Source: Terriglobales bacterium
GTDB taxonomy: Bacteria; Acidobacteriota; Terriglobia; Terriglobales; Acidobacteriaceae
Assembly: GCA_030038475.1 (NCBI GenBank)
Contig: JASHOU010000214.1
Coordinates: 1-51,759, forward strand
DNA length: 51,759 nt
Direction: 5' to 3'
In this document: piece by piece, positions 26,180 through 33,530 of the stretch
Layout: each line of letters starts with the position of its first letter
How positions within the stretch are numbered: position 1 is the stretch's first letter
Notes under the pieces: generated by a model
What the model was told of the DNA's origin: nothing
The model's input: the letters and a program-made list of their open reading frames with translations, nothing else
The model's database searches: none
Made by a program: the position numbers and the translations under genes

Positions 26180-26410
26180 ATGCGGCCAATGCTGCGTTTT
26201 CTCTGGAACTCGACTCGCGGCCACCGGATTGCGCCCTGGCGCAGTCCGTATCTACTGTGGCGTCTCGAGACTTACACCGGCGTCAAGATGACGCAGATTG
26301 GCTTCCTTGAGTTTTGGGAGTTCCTCTGGACCGAGCGCGCCAACGTCTGGCGCTTCCTGAAGTGGACGGCGGAGATGGATCGCTACGTACACCCGAAAGC
26401 ATCAACGTAG
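26180..26410 (+). CDS. Hypothetical protein, 76 aa
   Basis: The sequence MRPMLRFLWNSTRGHRIAPW, then SPYLLWRLETYTGVKMTQI and FWEFLWTERANVWRFLKW, is rich in Trp, Arg and Tyr and predicts short amphipathic helices. I do not recognise it, but the ordered amphipathic pattern and a codon usage like its neighbours suggest a real small gene. A TATACT hexamer lies just ahead of the ATG. Word repeats of the GTCGTTGG kind lie upstream around 26069-26105. Confidence 0.5.
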   Translation: MRPMLRFLWNSTRGHRIAPWRSPYLLWRLETYTGVKMTQIGFLEFWEFLWTERANVWRFLKWTAEMDRYVHPKAST

Positions 26411-26496
26411 GGACCCCGGCGTCACATATCGGCAGGCGCGGTCCTATGCCAAATTTGCGGCGTCGAATACTGGCAACTGGGTACTGGCAACTGATC

Positions 26497-27306
26497 CTAC
26501 CCTTCCATTACCACGTTCACTTCACTTCCCTTGCCCGCGCCGAGCAACTGGTTGGCTGATCCCCGGTTGGCCGCGACCTCCAGAAAACCGGTGCTGCCTA
26601 GGATTCCAAACACTTCGCCCGGAGATCCCTCGGCATAATTCGTGCAAATCCGCGTCGCCTGCGCCTTGGTGCCAATCGCAATCTTGAACGCGGGAGGATC
26701 GACGCCAAAAAGCTGCGGCGCATCCTTCGGAGTAATGTTGGTAATGAGGTTGCCAAAGCGATCGACCTTCAGCACCACACCCCGGAGCGTCCGTTCATCC
26801 ACCGGCTTGGGACGAGGCGCGCCGAAGCGCACATAATCGGTGATCTCTTCGCCGAATTTACTGGTCTCGACTCCCTTTGCCAGATAAGCCGCTACCGGCG
26901 AGAAAATATCGCGCCCATGAAAGGTGTTGCTGCGCGGCTGCAGAAAATAATGCTCGGCGGTGATATGGCGCACGGAAACGCGCTCCTCGCGGTCGTAGAT
27001 CAGCGACAGCACTCCATTATCGGGAGCGACAAAAAGGTGGCGGTCGCCGGTCATCAGCACCGGCCGTCGCGTCGTGCCAACGCCGGGATCGACGATCACC
27101 ATGTGCACCGTGCCGGAAGGGAAATACGAATAAGCCTGGGAAATGATCAGCGCGCCGTCGAGGATGTCGAAGGGCTGCACCGCATGGCTGATGTCGATGA
27201 TCTGCGCCTCGGGAGCGATCTCCAGAATCACCCCTTTCATGGCGCCGATAAAATGATCGTTGGTTCCAAAATCCGTGGTGAGGGTGATGATCGGATTGCG
27301 TGCCAA
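26497..27306 (-). CDS. SAM hydrolase (SAM hydroxide adenosyltransferase, DUF62 family)
   Basis: This family hydrolyses S-adenosylmethionine to adenosine and methionine and is related to fluorinase. The 269-residue protein has the signature IITLTTDFGTNDHFIGAMKG at the N-terminus, ISHAVQPFDILDGALII, VDPGVGT, FVAPDNGVLS and TFHGRDIFSPVAAYLA, followed by the C-terminal barrel with KVDRFGNLITNI. Length is typical. The start is TTG at 27306 with GAGG about 6 nt upstream. Its first 70 bp overlap the 3' end of the RelA/SpoT-domain gene, read in a different frame on the same strand. Confidence 0.92.
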   Translation of the reverse strand: MARNPIITLTTDFGTNDHFIGAMKGVILEIAPEAQIIDISHAVQPFDILDGALIISQAYSYFPSGTVHMVIVDPGVGTTRRPVLMTGDRHLFVAPDNGVLSLIYDREERVSVRHITAEHYFLQPRSNTFHGRDIFSPVAAYLAKGVETSKFGEEITDYVRFGAPRPKPVDERTLRGVVLKVDRFGNLITNITPKDAPQLFGVDPPAFKIAIGTKAQATRICTNYAEGSPGEVFGILGSTGFLEVAANRGSANQLLGAGKGSEVNVVMEG

Positions 27307-28067
27307 TTCCTACCTCGCCGAGCCGAAGAATTTCTAAGAGCCCCAACGAAGTATCGAATGCCGCACGAGGGTGCGTCAAGGCAGGGGCTCACGTCGGCGC
27401 TAGCCCGCGATGTTAGAACTCGGCTCTTTTTCAGTGGATCCCGTTGCACCAGGCGCTCGAAGCTCTCTTCAAACGCCTGGAGTGCCCTCAAAACATCGCT
27501 GGTGCGTTGCCGCATTTCCAGCGATTCAGAAACACCCTTGAGCTCCGGAGACGGTTTGTAAATTGCGGAGTGCTCAATCTGCCAGAATAGGCCTATCAAC
27601 ATGGGTACGATCTGGAGCTCACCGCGGACCTTTGAGCTGCCCTCGCAGTTACCGTGATATTTCAGTGCCAGGGGTTCTTCACCGGCGTCGGAAGGAACGG
27701 GATCAGGAGACCACGAAGAGAAGAGGGTGTGACGGCGCAGAGTGGCATCTGCCTCAGTCAACCTGCCCTTCGGAAAGGCAAGAACACGAACGCCTGCTAA
27801 GTCATTGAGAGATGTGAGTGTGTACGATTCACCGCGTTCGGGATCGAATGTCGCGCCCTCTTGACGTCTGCGAAGCGCTTCTAGCGCACTTTCACAATCT
27901 TTGACCCTGGAAGTAACAACCAGCCGTTCATACTTGTTCAACCGATTGGAAAGTGGAAGAAGGCAGTGCCGAACTTTGGTTTCCAATTCTCCCAGGACTC
28001 GACGCGCCTCAGGCAGCAGCAGGAAGTATTCTTGCCGCAGGCGGTCTTCGACTGTTCGTTCCGCCAT
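27237..28067 (-). CDS. RelA/SpoT-domain protein, small alarmone synthetase-like (candidate toxin)
   Basis: The 276-residue protein matches the RelA_SpoT synthetase fold in order: TSRVKDCESALEAL (about 52-65), LNDLAGVRVLAFPKG (87-101), ALKYHGN (134-140), ELQIVPM (150-156) and FWQIEHSAIYKP (161-172). Compared with small alarmone synthetases, the GYRSLH region reads KYHGN and ExQIRT reads ELQIVPM, so activity may differ from (p)ppGpp synthesis; toxSAS toxins of this fold instead block translation. Its start shares one base with the stop of the 82-residue gene (TAATG), so translation is coupled. Residues after about 215 look unrelated to the fold and run into the SAM hydrolase gene, suggesting the native stop was lost at a junction. 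Confidence 0.7.
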   Translation of the reverse strand: MAERTVEDRLRQEYFLLLPEARRVLGELETKVRHCLLPLSNRLNKYERLVVTSRVKDCESALEALRRRQEGATFDPERGESYTLTSLNDLAGVRVLAFPKGRLTEADATLRRHTLFSSWSPDPVPSDAGEEPLALKYHGNCEGSSKVRGELQIVPMLIGLFWQIEHSAIYKPSPELKGVSESLEMRQRTSDVLRALQAFEESFERLVQRDPLKKSRVLTSRASADVSPCLDAPSCGIRYFVGALRNSSARRGRNWHAIRSSPSPRILEPTIILSAP

Positions 28068-28315
28068 TACGCAAGGAGGGCAGAGAGTTCCCGTCGTACT
28101 GCTTCAGATGGGCCAGAGTTGAAGTAGAACCCCCATTCGCCAGGCGGGGGCGCGGGTTCGTTGATTCGAGCTTCCAACTCACCTTCACTGTGGTCGTCAA
28201 CAAACTCCACGCTGAAGGCCTTCCTAGCATCCCGGTTGATGTAGATCATCCGGTCAAAGCTATAGAAGTACCCGGCATCCTCAAGAATTTGCCTCTTTGT
28301 CGCTGTCGTCGGCAC
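28067..28315 (-). CDS. Small protein, 82 aa, candidate antitoxin or partner of the RelA/SpoT-domain protein
   Basis: The start is a GTG at 28315 with a perfect GGAGG at 28324-28328, 8 nt upstream. A longer frame from ATG 28423 exists but lacks this support. The product begins PTTATKRQILEDAGYFYSF, continues DRMIYINRDARKAFSVEFV, and ends with SEAVRRELSALLA. It is an acidic, soluble protein of a size common among antitoxins. I recognise no family. Its stop codon overlaps the start of the RelA/SpoT-domain gene by one base, the order and coupling usual for antitoxin-toxin pairs. The pairing is inferred from layout only. A weak TACAAT hexamer lies just upstream at 28336-28341. Confidence 0.6.
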   Translation of the reverse strand: MPTTATKRQILEDAGYFYSFDRMIYINRDARKAFSVEFVDDHSEGELEARINEPAPPPGEWGFYFNSGPSEAVRRELSALLA

Positions 28316-28407
28316 TCGAACGGCCTCCAAGTTCAATTGTATTCCCCGACGAGCGGACACGAAAGAGGAACGTCCTTTCCTCGTAGCCTTACTATTCCCA
28401 TTTTGCC

Positions 28408-28995
28408 TTATTGGCCCGTCCAAAAGACGCTGTCCACATTCGCATCCAACAAGGCCCGCTTCGCCTCAGGCCGAAAACCTTGCGTGTAGAAAACGGGATC
28501 GATTCTTGCGGCTAGACAAATGTCTTTCATTAATCCGTCCACCTCTCCAAGATTTAGCCCGTAGAACGGCGGATTCGAACCGGAGACAGCTCCGGGCCCT
28601 CCAGCTACCCTTCTGCCAACATTAATGCTTGCGGCCATGCCATTGGAGATAATCTTTTGGGGGTAGCGGATGTCTTCAAAGGAGCTTACCTCCGTTATCG
28701 TTTCATCGTGCACGTCCAGGTTTGGATCGCTTGCGGTGTTCTTGAATGCAAACCAAAGCCCCGTAAGATTATGGTTCGAGCGTCGAAGCTGTTCCTCAGT
28801 CATCGTGCGGCTAAGGTGTCCTTTCAAGCACATCTCCACCGCATGATGTGCCAAGTTACCCGATATTGGAATGAATCCGGCGAACGCCGCGAAACGCGCG
28901 GAAAAGTAGTATTGAATTCCTAACGAGAAGAACTCTAAGACTAGCATTTCCTCACGGTGAGAGAAGTTCGCGCCCGAGGCCGAGGAGGATGACAT
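28408..28995 (-). CDS. HEPN-like domain protein, 195 aa
   Basis: The helical N-terminal half reads like a HEPN domain: LGIQYYFSARFAAFAGFIP, then NLAHHAVEMCLKGHL (about 48-61), RRSNHNLTGLWFAF (71-84) and FEDIRYP (106-112). These match the helix with QAAE-type residues, the HxL helix and the terminal Tyr of HEPN folds. The RNase signature R-x4-6-H is not evident, so it may be a binding rather than a cleaving HEPN. ATG 28995 is preferred, with AAGGGG upstream; ATG 29028 is an alternative. The start lies 55 bp from the 3' end of ssrA, and 92 bp separate its stop from the 82-residue gene on the same strand. The assignment is tentative. Confidence 0.5.
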   Translation of the reverse strand: MSSSSASGANFSHREEMLVLEFFSLGIQYYFSARFAAFAGFIPISGNLAHHAVEMCLKGHLSRTMTEEQLRRSNHNLTGLWFAFKNTASDPNLDVHDETITEVSSFEDIRYPQKIISNGMAASINVGRRVAGGPGAVSGSNPPFYGLNLGEVDGLMKDICLAARIDPVFYTQGFRPEAKRALLDANVDSVFWTGQ

Positions 28996-29050
28996 AAGAA
29001 CGCCCCTTCTAGTGGACAGTGGCACCAAAAGCTCCCGAAATGTCGATGTT

Positions 29051-29444
29051 TGGTGGAGGCGGCGGGAGTCGAACCCGCGTCCGAAAATGTTACTGGCGAG
29101 GAGACTACATGCTTATTCCGGTTCAAGCCCCGAGCGTTTGGCTACGCCGCTTGCGCGGCACAGCTTCCCCCAGGACGTTCGCGACCCACGCTCAGAACGG
29201 ACAAGAAACGCTAGCCGCTAGCCTGTAATCTTAGCCCCTCGGCCCAGACGTAGCCGGGAAGAGCAGCCCGCTGTGCGACGTCCTTCGGAGGCCCACGGGC
29301 AAAGCCTCCGAGAACGGCTACCTACAATTAGGCAGCGTATGCCATCTGTTGATTGGCAATTATCATTTTGCACGCGATTACGGGTGTGTGCACCCCGGCA
29401 TGCCTCCTGGCCGCAAGCATCTCCGTCGAAGCCGTGACGCCCCC
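29051..29444 (-). ncRNA. ssrA: Transfer-messenger RNA (tmRNA)
   Basis: The 394-nt gene begins GGGGGCGTCACGGCTTCGAC and ends with the tRNA-like T arm GGGTTCGACTCCC and CGCCTCCACCA, the encoded CCA being at 29053-29051. The tag reading frame is GCC AAT CAA CAG ATG GCA TAC GCT GCC TAA, giving ANQQMAYAA, at 29357-29331 with the stop at 29330-29328. The hydrophobic YAA end is the proteolysis signal. tmRNA frees stalled ribosomes together with SmpB. The region downstream of the CCA end shows no clear terminator; instead the HEPN-like gene starts 55 bp later. Confidence 0.97.
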
Positions 29445-29478
29445 ACTCTGCGGGATGGGCCTTGAAAGAACTGCTTCT

Positions 29479-29507
29479 ATTTTAGGTGGAAATAGCGGCA
29501 AGCACAA
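29479..29507 (-). promoter_or_regulatory. Probable ssrA promoter
   Basis: On the minus strand, TTGTGC (29502-29507) and TAAAAT (29479-29484) are separated by 17 bp. Transcription would start near 29472, leaving a leader of about 28 nt for removal by RNase P, which is normal for tmRNA precursors. It begins directly upstream of ssrA and just after the lipoprotein stop codon. Confidence 0.55.
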
Positions 29508-29518
29508 ATGGCTGAGGC

Positions 29519-29965
29519 TCACGGGCAGGGCTGCGGAGCGCCGCTCACGATGGTGATTTTGGCCGAGACAGACTTGGTCGGATCGGTTACCGAAGTGGCC
29601 GTCACGGTCACTGGATTCTCAGTCGGGATTTGGTCAGGAGCGAGGTAACACACCGGAACATTGCTGCCGGTTGGCCCCGATGGGGTGAAGGTTCCGCAGG
29701 CACCGGCGGGTGAGTTGGGAACGCAGGAAAAAGTCACGCCGGCGTTCTTGTTGTCGTTGGTAACAGTTGCCGCGATGGCCGCGTACGCTCCGGTTTCGAG
29801 CGAAGCCGGAGGCGGATAATCCGGGTCAAACGTCACAACAATTGGGGGGAGCGTAGCGTTGGAGTTGCCGCACGCAGTAAGACTCACTATTAATGCCGCC
29901 ATGCCTATTACTGCGACGCCGGCGACTTTGCCGATCGACACTGGAAGCGATTTGCGAAATAGCAT
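29519..29965 (-). CDS. Exported lipoprotein with an Ig-like domain
   Basis: The 148-residue product starts MLFRKSLPVSIGKVAGVAVI and has a lipobox SLTACGN with Cys at about residue 33. The mature part is beta-rich with a single Ig-like region (AIAATVTNDNKNAGVTFSC, then VTVTATSVTDPTKSVSAKI), a pattern common in Acidobacteriota surface proteins. Four further cysteines may form disulfides. A similar lipoprotein lies at 50075-50686. No enzymatic motif is present. Confidence 0.7.
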   Translation of the reverse strand: MLFRKSLPVSIGKVAGVAVIGMAALIVSLTACGNSNATLPPIVVTFDPDYPPPASLETGAYAAIAATVTNDNKNAGVTFSCVPNSPAGACGTFTPSGPTGSNVPVCYLAPDQIPTENPVTVTATSVTDPTKSVSAKITIVSGAPQPCP

Positions 29966-30143
29966 TGGATGGTCGTCGAAGCAAAGCGCTAGAACCGAGT
30001 CTAGCATGGAAGATGCGCGACAATGCCCACTTCGGAAAGCACTCTGAACTACAAATTTTGTCGATCTTCAAGATGTTCAGCGACAAAATGTTTACAACTT
30101 GTTGACGGCGAGGTGACATTCGCCGACCGGAGACCGGGATATT

Positions 30144-31406
30144 TTGTTTGGTCGAGCTGAGATCACATCGAGGTCACATCATGGACGCAAAAGTACATTT
30201 TTGTTTTCATGTCGGGCGTCAGTGTTATTGCTCATGGGTTTGTTTTTGCTGGGTGGGTCCGCACTGGTATTCGGGCAGTCGGCCGAGGGAAGTGATGAGC
30301 GGAGTGACGATTCACAGGCGAAGGCGGCCATCGGGCCGGGGAGCGTTATTGTCCAGAGCAAATTCGGCGGATCGATTTTCGGCTTCGATATCGACCAGAA
30401 CGGGACCGAAGGCGTGCTAAGCGAAGGCCAGACCCTTCCCAATGGGAAAACGCTGGCCGCGGTCGAAACTTTCGATCAGGCCACGGGGAAAATTCTGAAA
30501 GTCGTAAAGAAGTCGGAAAACCTCGACGACTTTGTGACCCACGCAATTGTCGGAACGAGCGTTGGACTGGTGGAGCACCAGATCGTGACCGGGATTTATG
30601 TGACAAAGCGGGTGTACGAAGAGTTGAATCCTGTGGACGCGAACAAGTTTACCGGCACATGGAAAGCGCCGCTTAAGGCGAATGACATTATTATCGGCGT
30701 GAGCCACGATCAGGGTTTCGCGACCACGGCTGTGTTCGCCTTTGAGAATGGTGACTTTACTTCGTTTGTATTCGGGTCAAACGTGGGCGCAAATACTTTT
30801 GGATCGGTTATCAACCTCAGCGATCAGATTTTTGGCTTCAACTACTCTCCCGTGATGGCCTACGACACGGTGACAAATCAGGCGGTGATTGCATCTTCGA
30901 CCGGAGCGGTAGGCGATCCGGCTCCACAAATCGCGCTGGTGAATCTGACGACGGGCGAGGTGACGCAGTTCACTGGCGTTCCGGAGCCTCCGCTTGGGCC
31001 GGGTTCTGTGAATGGGATCGCGGTTGATGCGGAGGATGGAATTGCGGTTACGGCGACGGAGCTGAACGGCAACATTACCTTCTACAACCTGGCGACGCAG
31101 ACGGGATTCCTGGTACCGCTGCCGGATGCGGGTCAACTGACCAGCGGGACGGATGTGGAGTTCGACGCTGTCAACAAGCTGTTTTTCGTGGCGCAGGAGG
31201 TTTCGGGCACGGGGCCGGGGAGCAGCATTCAAGTCTACGACACCAGTGGAAATCTGGTGGAGTCGCTCAATGGGTTCAATTTCTCGGACGCATCGAGTGT
31301 GATTGGGACATACATCGCGTTGAACCCTAGCAATCGCAGTGGATATGTCAATAGTGCGGGCCCGGAAGGGACCCAGGGAAACGAGCTACAATCGTTTACG
31401 TATTAG
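30144..31406 (+). CDS. Secreted hypothetical protein with propeller-like repeats
   Basis: The protein of about 420 residues has a strong hydrophobic export segment (SVLLLMGLFLLGGSALVFGQ) and a mature part rich in Gly, Thr, Asn and Val, with repeating strands such as GPGSVNGIAVDAEDGIAV, FYNLATQTGFLVPL and SIQVYDTSGNLVESLNG that resemble NHL/YVTN-type propellers. Few Cys and no catalytic motif are seen. The start is uncertain: a TTG at 30144 is in frame, whereas the ATG at 30181 is in another frame, so a frameshift near the start cannot be excluded. Function is unknown. Confidence 0.65.
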   Translation: MFGRAEITSRSHHGRKSTFLFSCRASVLLLMGLFLLGGSALVFGQSAEGSDERSDDSQAKAAIGPGSVIVQSKFGGSIFGFDIDQNGTEGVLSEGQTLPNGKTLAAVETFDQATGKILKVVKKSENLDDFVTHAIVGTSVGLVEHQIVTGIYVTKRVYEELNPVDANKFTGTWKAPLKANDIIIGVSHDQGFATTAVFAFENGDFTSFVFGSNVGANTFGSVINLSDQIFGFNYSPVMAYDTVTNQAVIASSTGAVGDPAPQIALVNLTTGEVTQFTGVPEPPLGPGSVNGIAVDAEDGIAVTATELNGNITFYNLATQTGFLVPLPDAGQLTSGTDVEFDAVNKLFFVAQEVSGTGPGSSIQVYDTSGNLVESLNGFNFSDASSVIGTYIALNPSNRSGYVNSAGPEGTQGNELQSFTY

Positions 31407-31544
31407 TTACGTAAGAGGTCCACGATCACAGTTATCTGCTCAAATCTCACTTCTCGGCCGAGAATGTATCCATGTGCCGGTGGATCGCGTCGCCAATAGG
31501 GGTCTAACTCCTCTGTAGTACACTCGTCTGGCTCGGAGGTGTGT

Positions 31545-32533
31545 ATGTCCGGGGCCACGAAGTTATTCCTCTCGATCATAACTCTGCCGGCATTCTTGCA
31601 CTCAGGCATCGCACAGGCAGTTCCAAATTCAACGCCGGGGGTGCGTTCCGTAATGGTCAACGTCTTTGACGCGCATGGGAACTCGTGCGTGATCTGACCA
31701 AAGAGAATTTTCGTGTCCAACTGAACGGCAAGCCGACCGCGGTCCTCGAAGCGCGTTACGGCCTTGCTCCCCGCAGGATCGTTGTGCTCCTGGATACGAG
31801 TGGAAGCATGGCTGGCGAAACATCCGGTGGGAGGCGGCAGGTCGCACGTGAGGCAGTGGACGATTTGCTGGAGCAGACATCGGCTAATGTACCAATTGCC
31901 ATGCTGACTTTTTCAGGCAAGGTTCGGGACGTTTTCGATTTTTCCCAAGGCAGGGCCGCAATTGCCAAATGGTTGACAGAAGGTTCGGGCCAGCACCCAA
32001 GCCTTAGCCACCCGGCGAAAACGGCACTGTTCGACGCAATTCTTGCGGGGGTGAAGTTATTGAGCCCACTTGAGCCCGGCGATGTCGTTTACGCGATCAC
32101 CGATGGCGGCGACAACGCGAGCCAGGCGTCAGCGATGCAAACGAAGGCAGCTTTGCAGCGCTCGGAGGGGCGGCTGTTTGCTCTCCTTTTTGCTGAGCCT
32201 CTTGACGCGCCTGGGGGCGAAATCCAGAGCAGGAACTCTTTGCTTTCGATAGTGGAGGACAGCGGCGGGTTTGCTTTCGGGGTAGCCGGGCATCTGAAGA
32301 CCTTCGGAACGTCTTGGAAGGACGACTATGCCGATGACAAAGACACGCGGGAGAAGGTGAGGCTATCCACTCAGCAGCTCAACGTTCAAATCGACGGGTT
32401 CTGGACGTTGGAGCTGACGACACCCCCGGCGAATCGGGAGACCAGGATAAAGTTGGACGTCGTGGGCCCCGACGGAAGAAGCCGAAAGGACGTTGGTGTC
32501 GCTTATTGTCGGGTATTGCCAATCGCGAAGTAG
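31545..32533 (+). pseudogene. VWA-domain protein split by a single-base frameshift
   Basis: The first frame, from ATG 31545 (GGAGG at 31535-31539), codes for a signal peptide (FLSIITLPAFLHSGIAQA) and then VRSVMVNVFDAHGNS, ending at TGA 31695-31697. The second frame picks up at 31685 with VRDLTKENFRVQLNGKP and continues to 32533. Together they reconstruct the usual acidobacterial layout VxVxDxxGxxVRDLTKEDFxV, then a VWA domain with the metal-site motif VVLLDTSGSMAG and AITDGGDN. One base is missing near 31683-31688. The gene is therefore either inactivated, a sequencing error, or shifted in translation. The C-terminal part has intact codons. Confidence 0.75.
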
Positions 32534-32625
32534 CATTCGTACTTGTTCCCATAACTGTCGAGGACAGCACTAGCACATTCAATCAAAAACCCAAGTGGTC
32601 GGATCGCTCGATTTCTTCCTTCCAC

Positions 32626-32654
32626 TTGTCAACAAATTGTCAAATTCGTGTCAC
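32626..32654 (+). promoter_or_regulatory. Pho-box-like direct repeats upstream of the response regulator gene
   Basis: Three 7-bp units occur with exact 11-bp spacing: TTGTCAA (32626-32632), TTGTCAA (32637-32643) and GTGTCAC (32648-32654), separated by CAAA and ATTC. This 7-plus-4 pattern with a TGTCA core is that of PhoB-type operators. It lies 53 bp ahead of the response regulator reading frame, and an AATAAC that could be a -10 is about 20 bp downstream. The site could serve autoregulation. Confidence 0.55.
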
Positions 32655-32706
32655 TTTATCCCCCTAAACGCGCCAATAACATGATATCAGGCTAGAGTTT
32701 AAAGGT

Positions 32707-33477
32707 ATGATTTCAAGTCAATTTGGCACTGGGGGATTTGTGAACAGAAACACATCTTCAGCATCAGGGACGGCGACGATGGAATCGGTTCCGGCGACTG
32801 CGGAAAGAATTCTGGTGATCGAGGATGACCGCGCCGTCCAGAAGGCTTTGAAGAGGCTGTTTGAAGCGGAAGGCTTCGCGGTGGATATTGCGGGAAACGG
32901 CGCCGAGGGTTTGGAGTTGTTTCGGGCAGCGACACCCTCTGTGTTGGTGCTGGACCTGAGTTTGCCGGGCACGCCGGGACAGGACGTGTGCCGGGAGATC
33001 AGCCAGGCTGCGCCGTCGTTGCCGATTATCATTTTGAGCGCGCGAACGGAAGTGATGGACAAAGTCCTGCTGCTCGAGTTGGGCGCGCACGACTATGTGA
33101 CCAAGCCTTTCAGTCCGCGGGAATTGCTGGCGCGGGTGCGGACCGCGATGCGGCGTTCGATGCGCACTCCTCTGACGGAAACATTTACCTTCGGCGACGT
33201 GAAAGTCGATTTCACCAAGATGGAGTTGTGGCGCGATGGGGAACCTGTGCAGTTGACATCGCAGGAGTTCAAGGTGCTGAAGTTCATGATTCAAAATTCC
33301 GAACGCGTGCTTTCGCGGGAGGAGTTGCTGAACCATGTTTGGGGATATCGAAACTATCCGAGCACGCGGACGGTTGATAATCACATCCTGCGGCTACGGC
33401 AGAAGCTGGAAAAAGATCCGGCGAACCCGCTGCATTTTCGCACCGTGCACAGTTCGGGTTATAAGTTTGTGCCGTAG
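32707..33477 (+). CDS. OmpR/PhoB-type response regulator
   Basis: The protein of up to 256 residues has a receiver domain (ERILVIEDDRAVQKALK; phosphoacceptor Asp in VLVLDLSLPGTPGQD; Ser in IIILSART; Lys in DYVTKPFSPRELLARV) and a winged-helix DNA-binding domain (SQEFKVLKFMIQNSERVLSR, then RTVDNHILRLRQKLEKDP). The start is uncertain; ATG 32779 (MESVPATAERILVIEDD) is an alternative that removes a low-complexity N-terminal tail. The sensor kinase gene follows after 53 bp, so the pair forms a two-component system, and Pho-box-like repeats lie directly upstream. Confidence 0.93.
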   Translation: MISSQFGTGGFVNRNTSSASGTATMESVPATAERILVIEDDRAVQKALKRLFEAEGFAVDIAGNGAEGLELFRAATPSVLVLDLSLPGTPGQDVCREISQAAPSLPIIILSARTEVMDKVLLLELGAHDYVTKPFSPRELLARVRTAMRRSMRTPLTETFTFGDVKVDFTKMELWRDGEPVQLTSQEFKVLKFMIQNSERVLSREELLNHVWGYRNYPSTRTVDNHILRLRQKLEKDPANPLHFRTVHSSGYKFVP

Positions 33478-33530
33478 CGAGTAACCTGGGAAGAGCAAGG
33501 TGGTAATTGGGGGAGATTGAGGTTTTGACC

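Noticed and set aside
27237-29051. An integrated element with attachment repeats at the ssrA 3' end
   Set aside because: I could not find a second copy of the ssrA 3' sequence near 27.2-27.45 kb, and no integrase is present, so integration is only suggested in the findings and not annotated.
31403-31720. A 105-codon minus-strand frame overlapping the start of the VWA gene
   Set aside because: It is antisense to the signal peptide and frameshift region of the VWA gene, has no ribosome-binding site, and its protein has no ordered domain. The plus-strand reading explains the DNA better.
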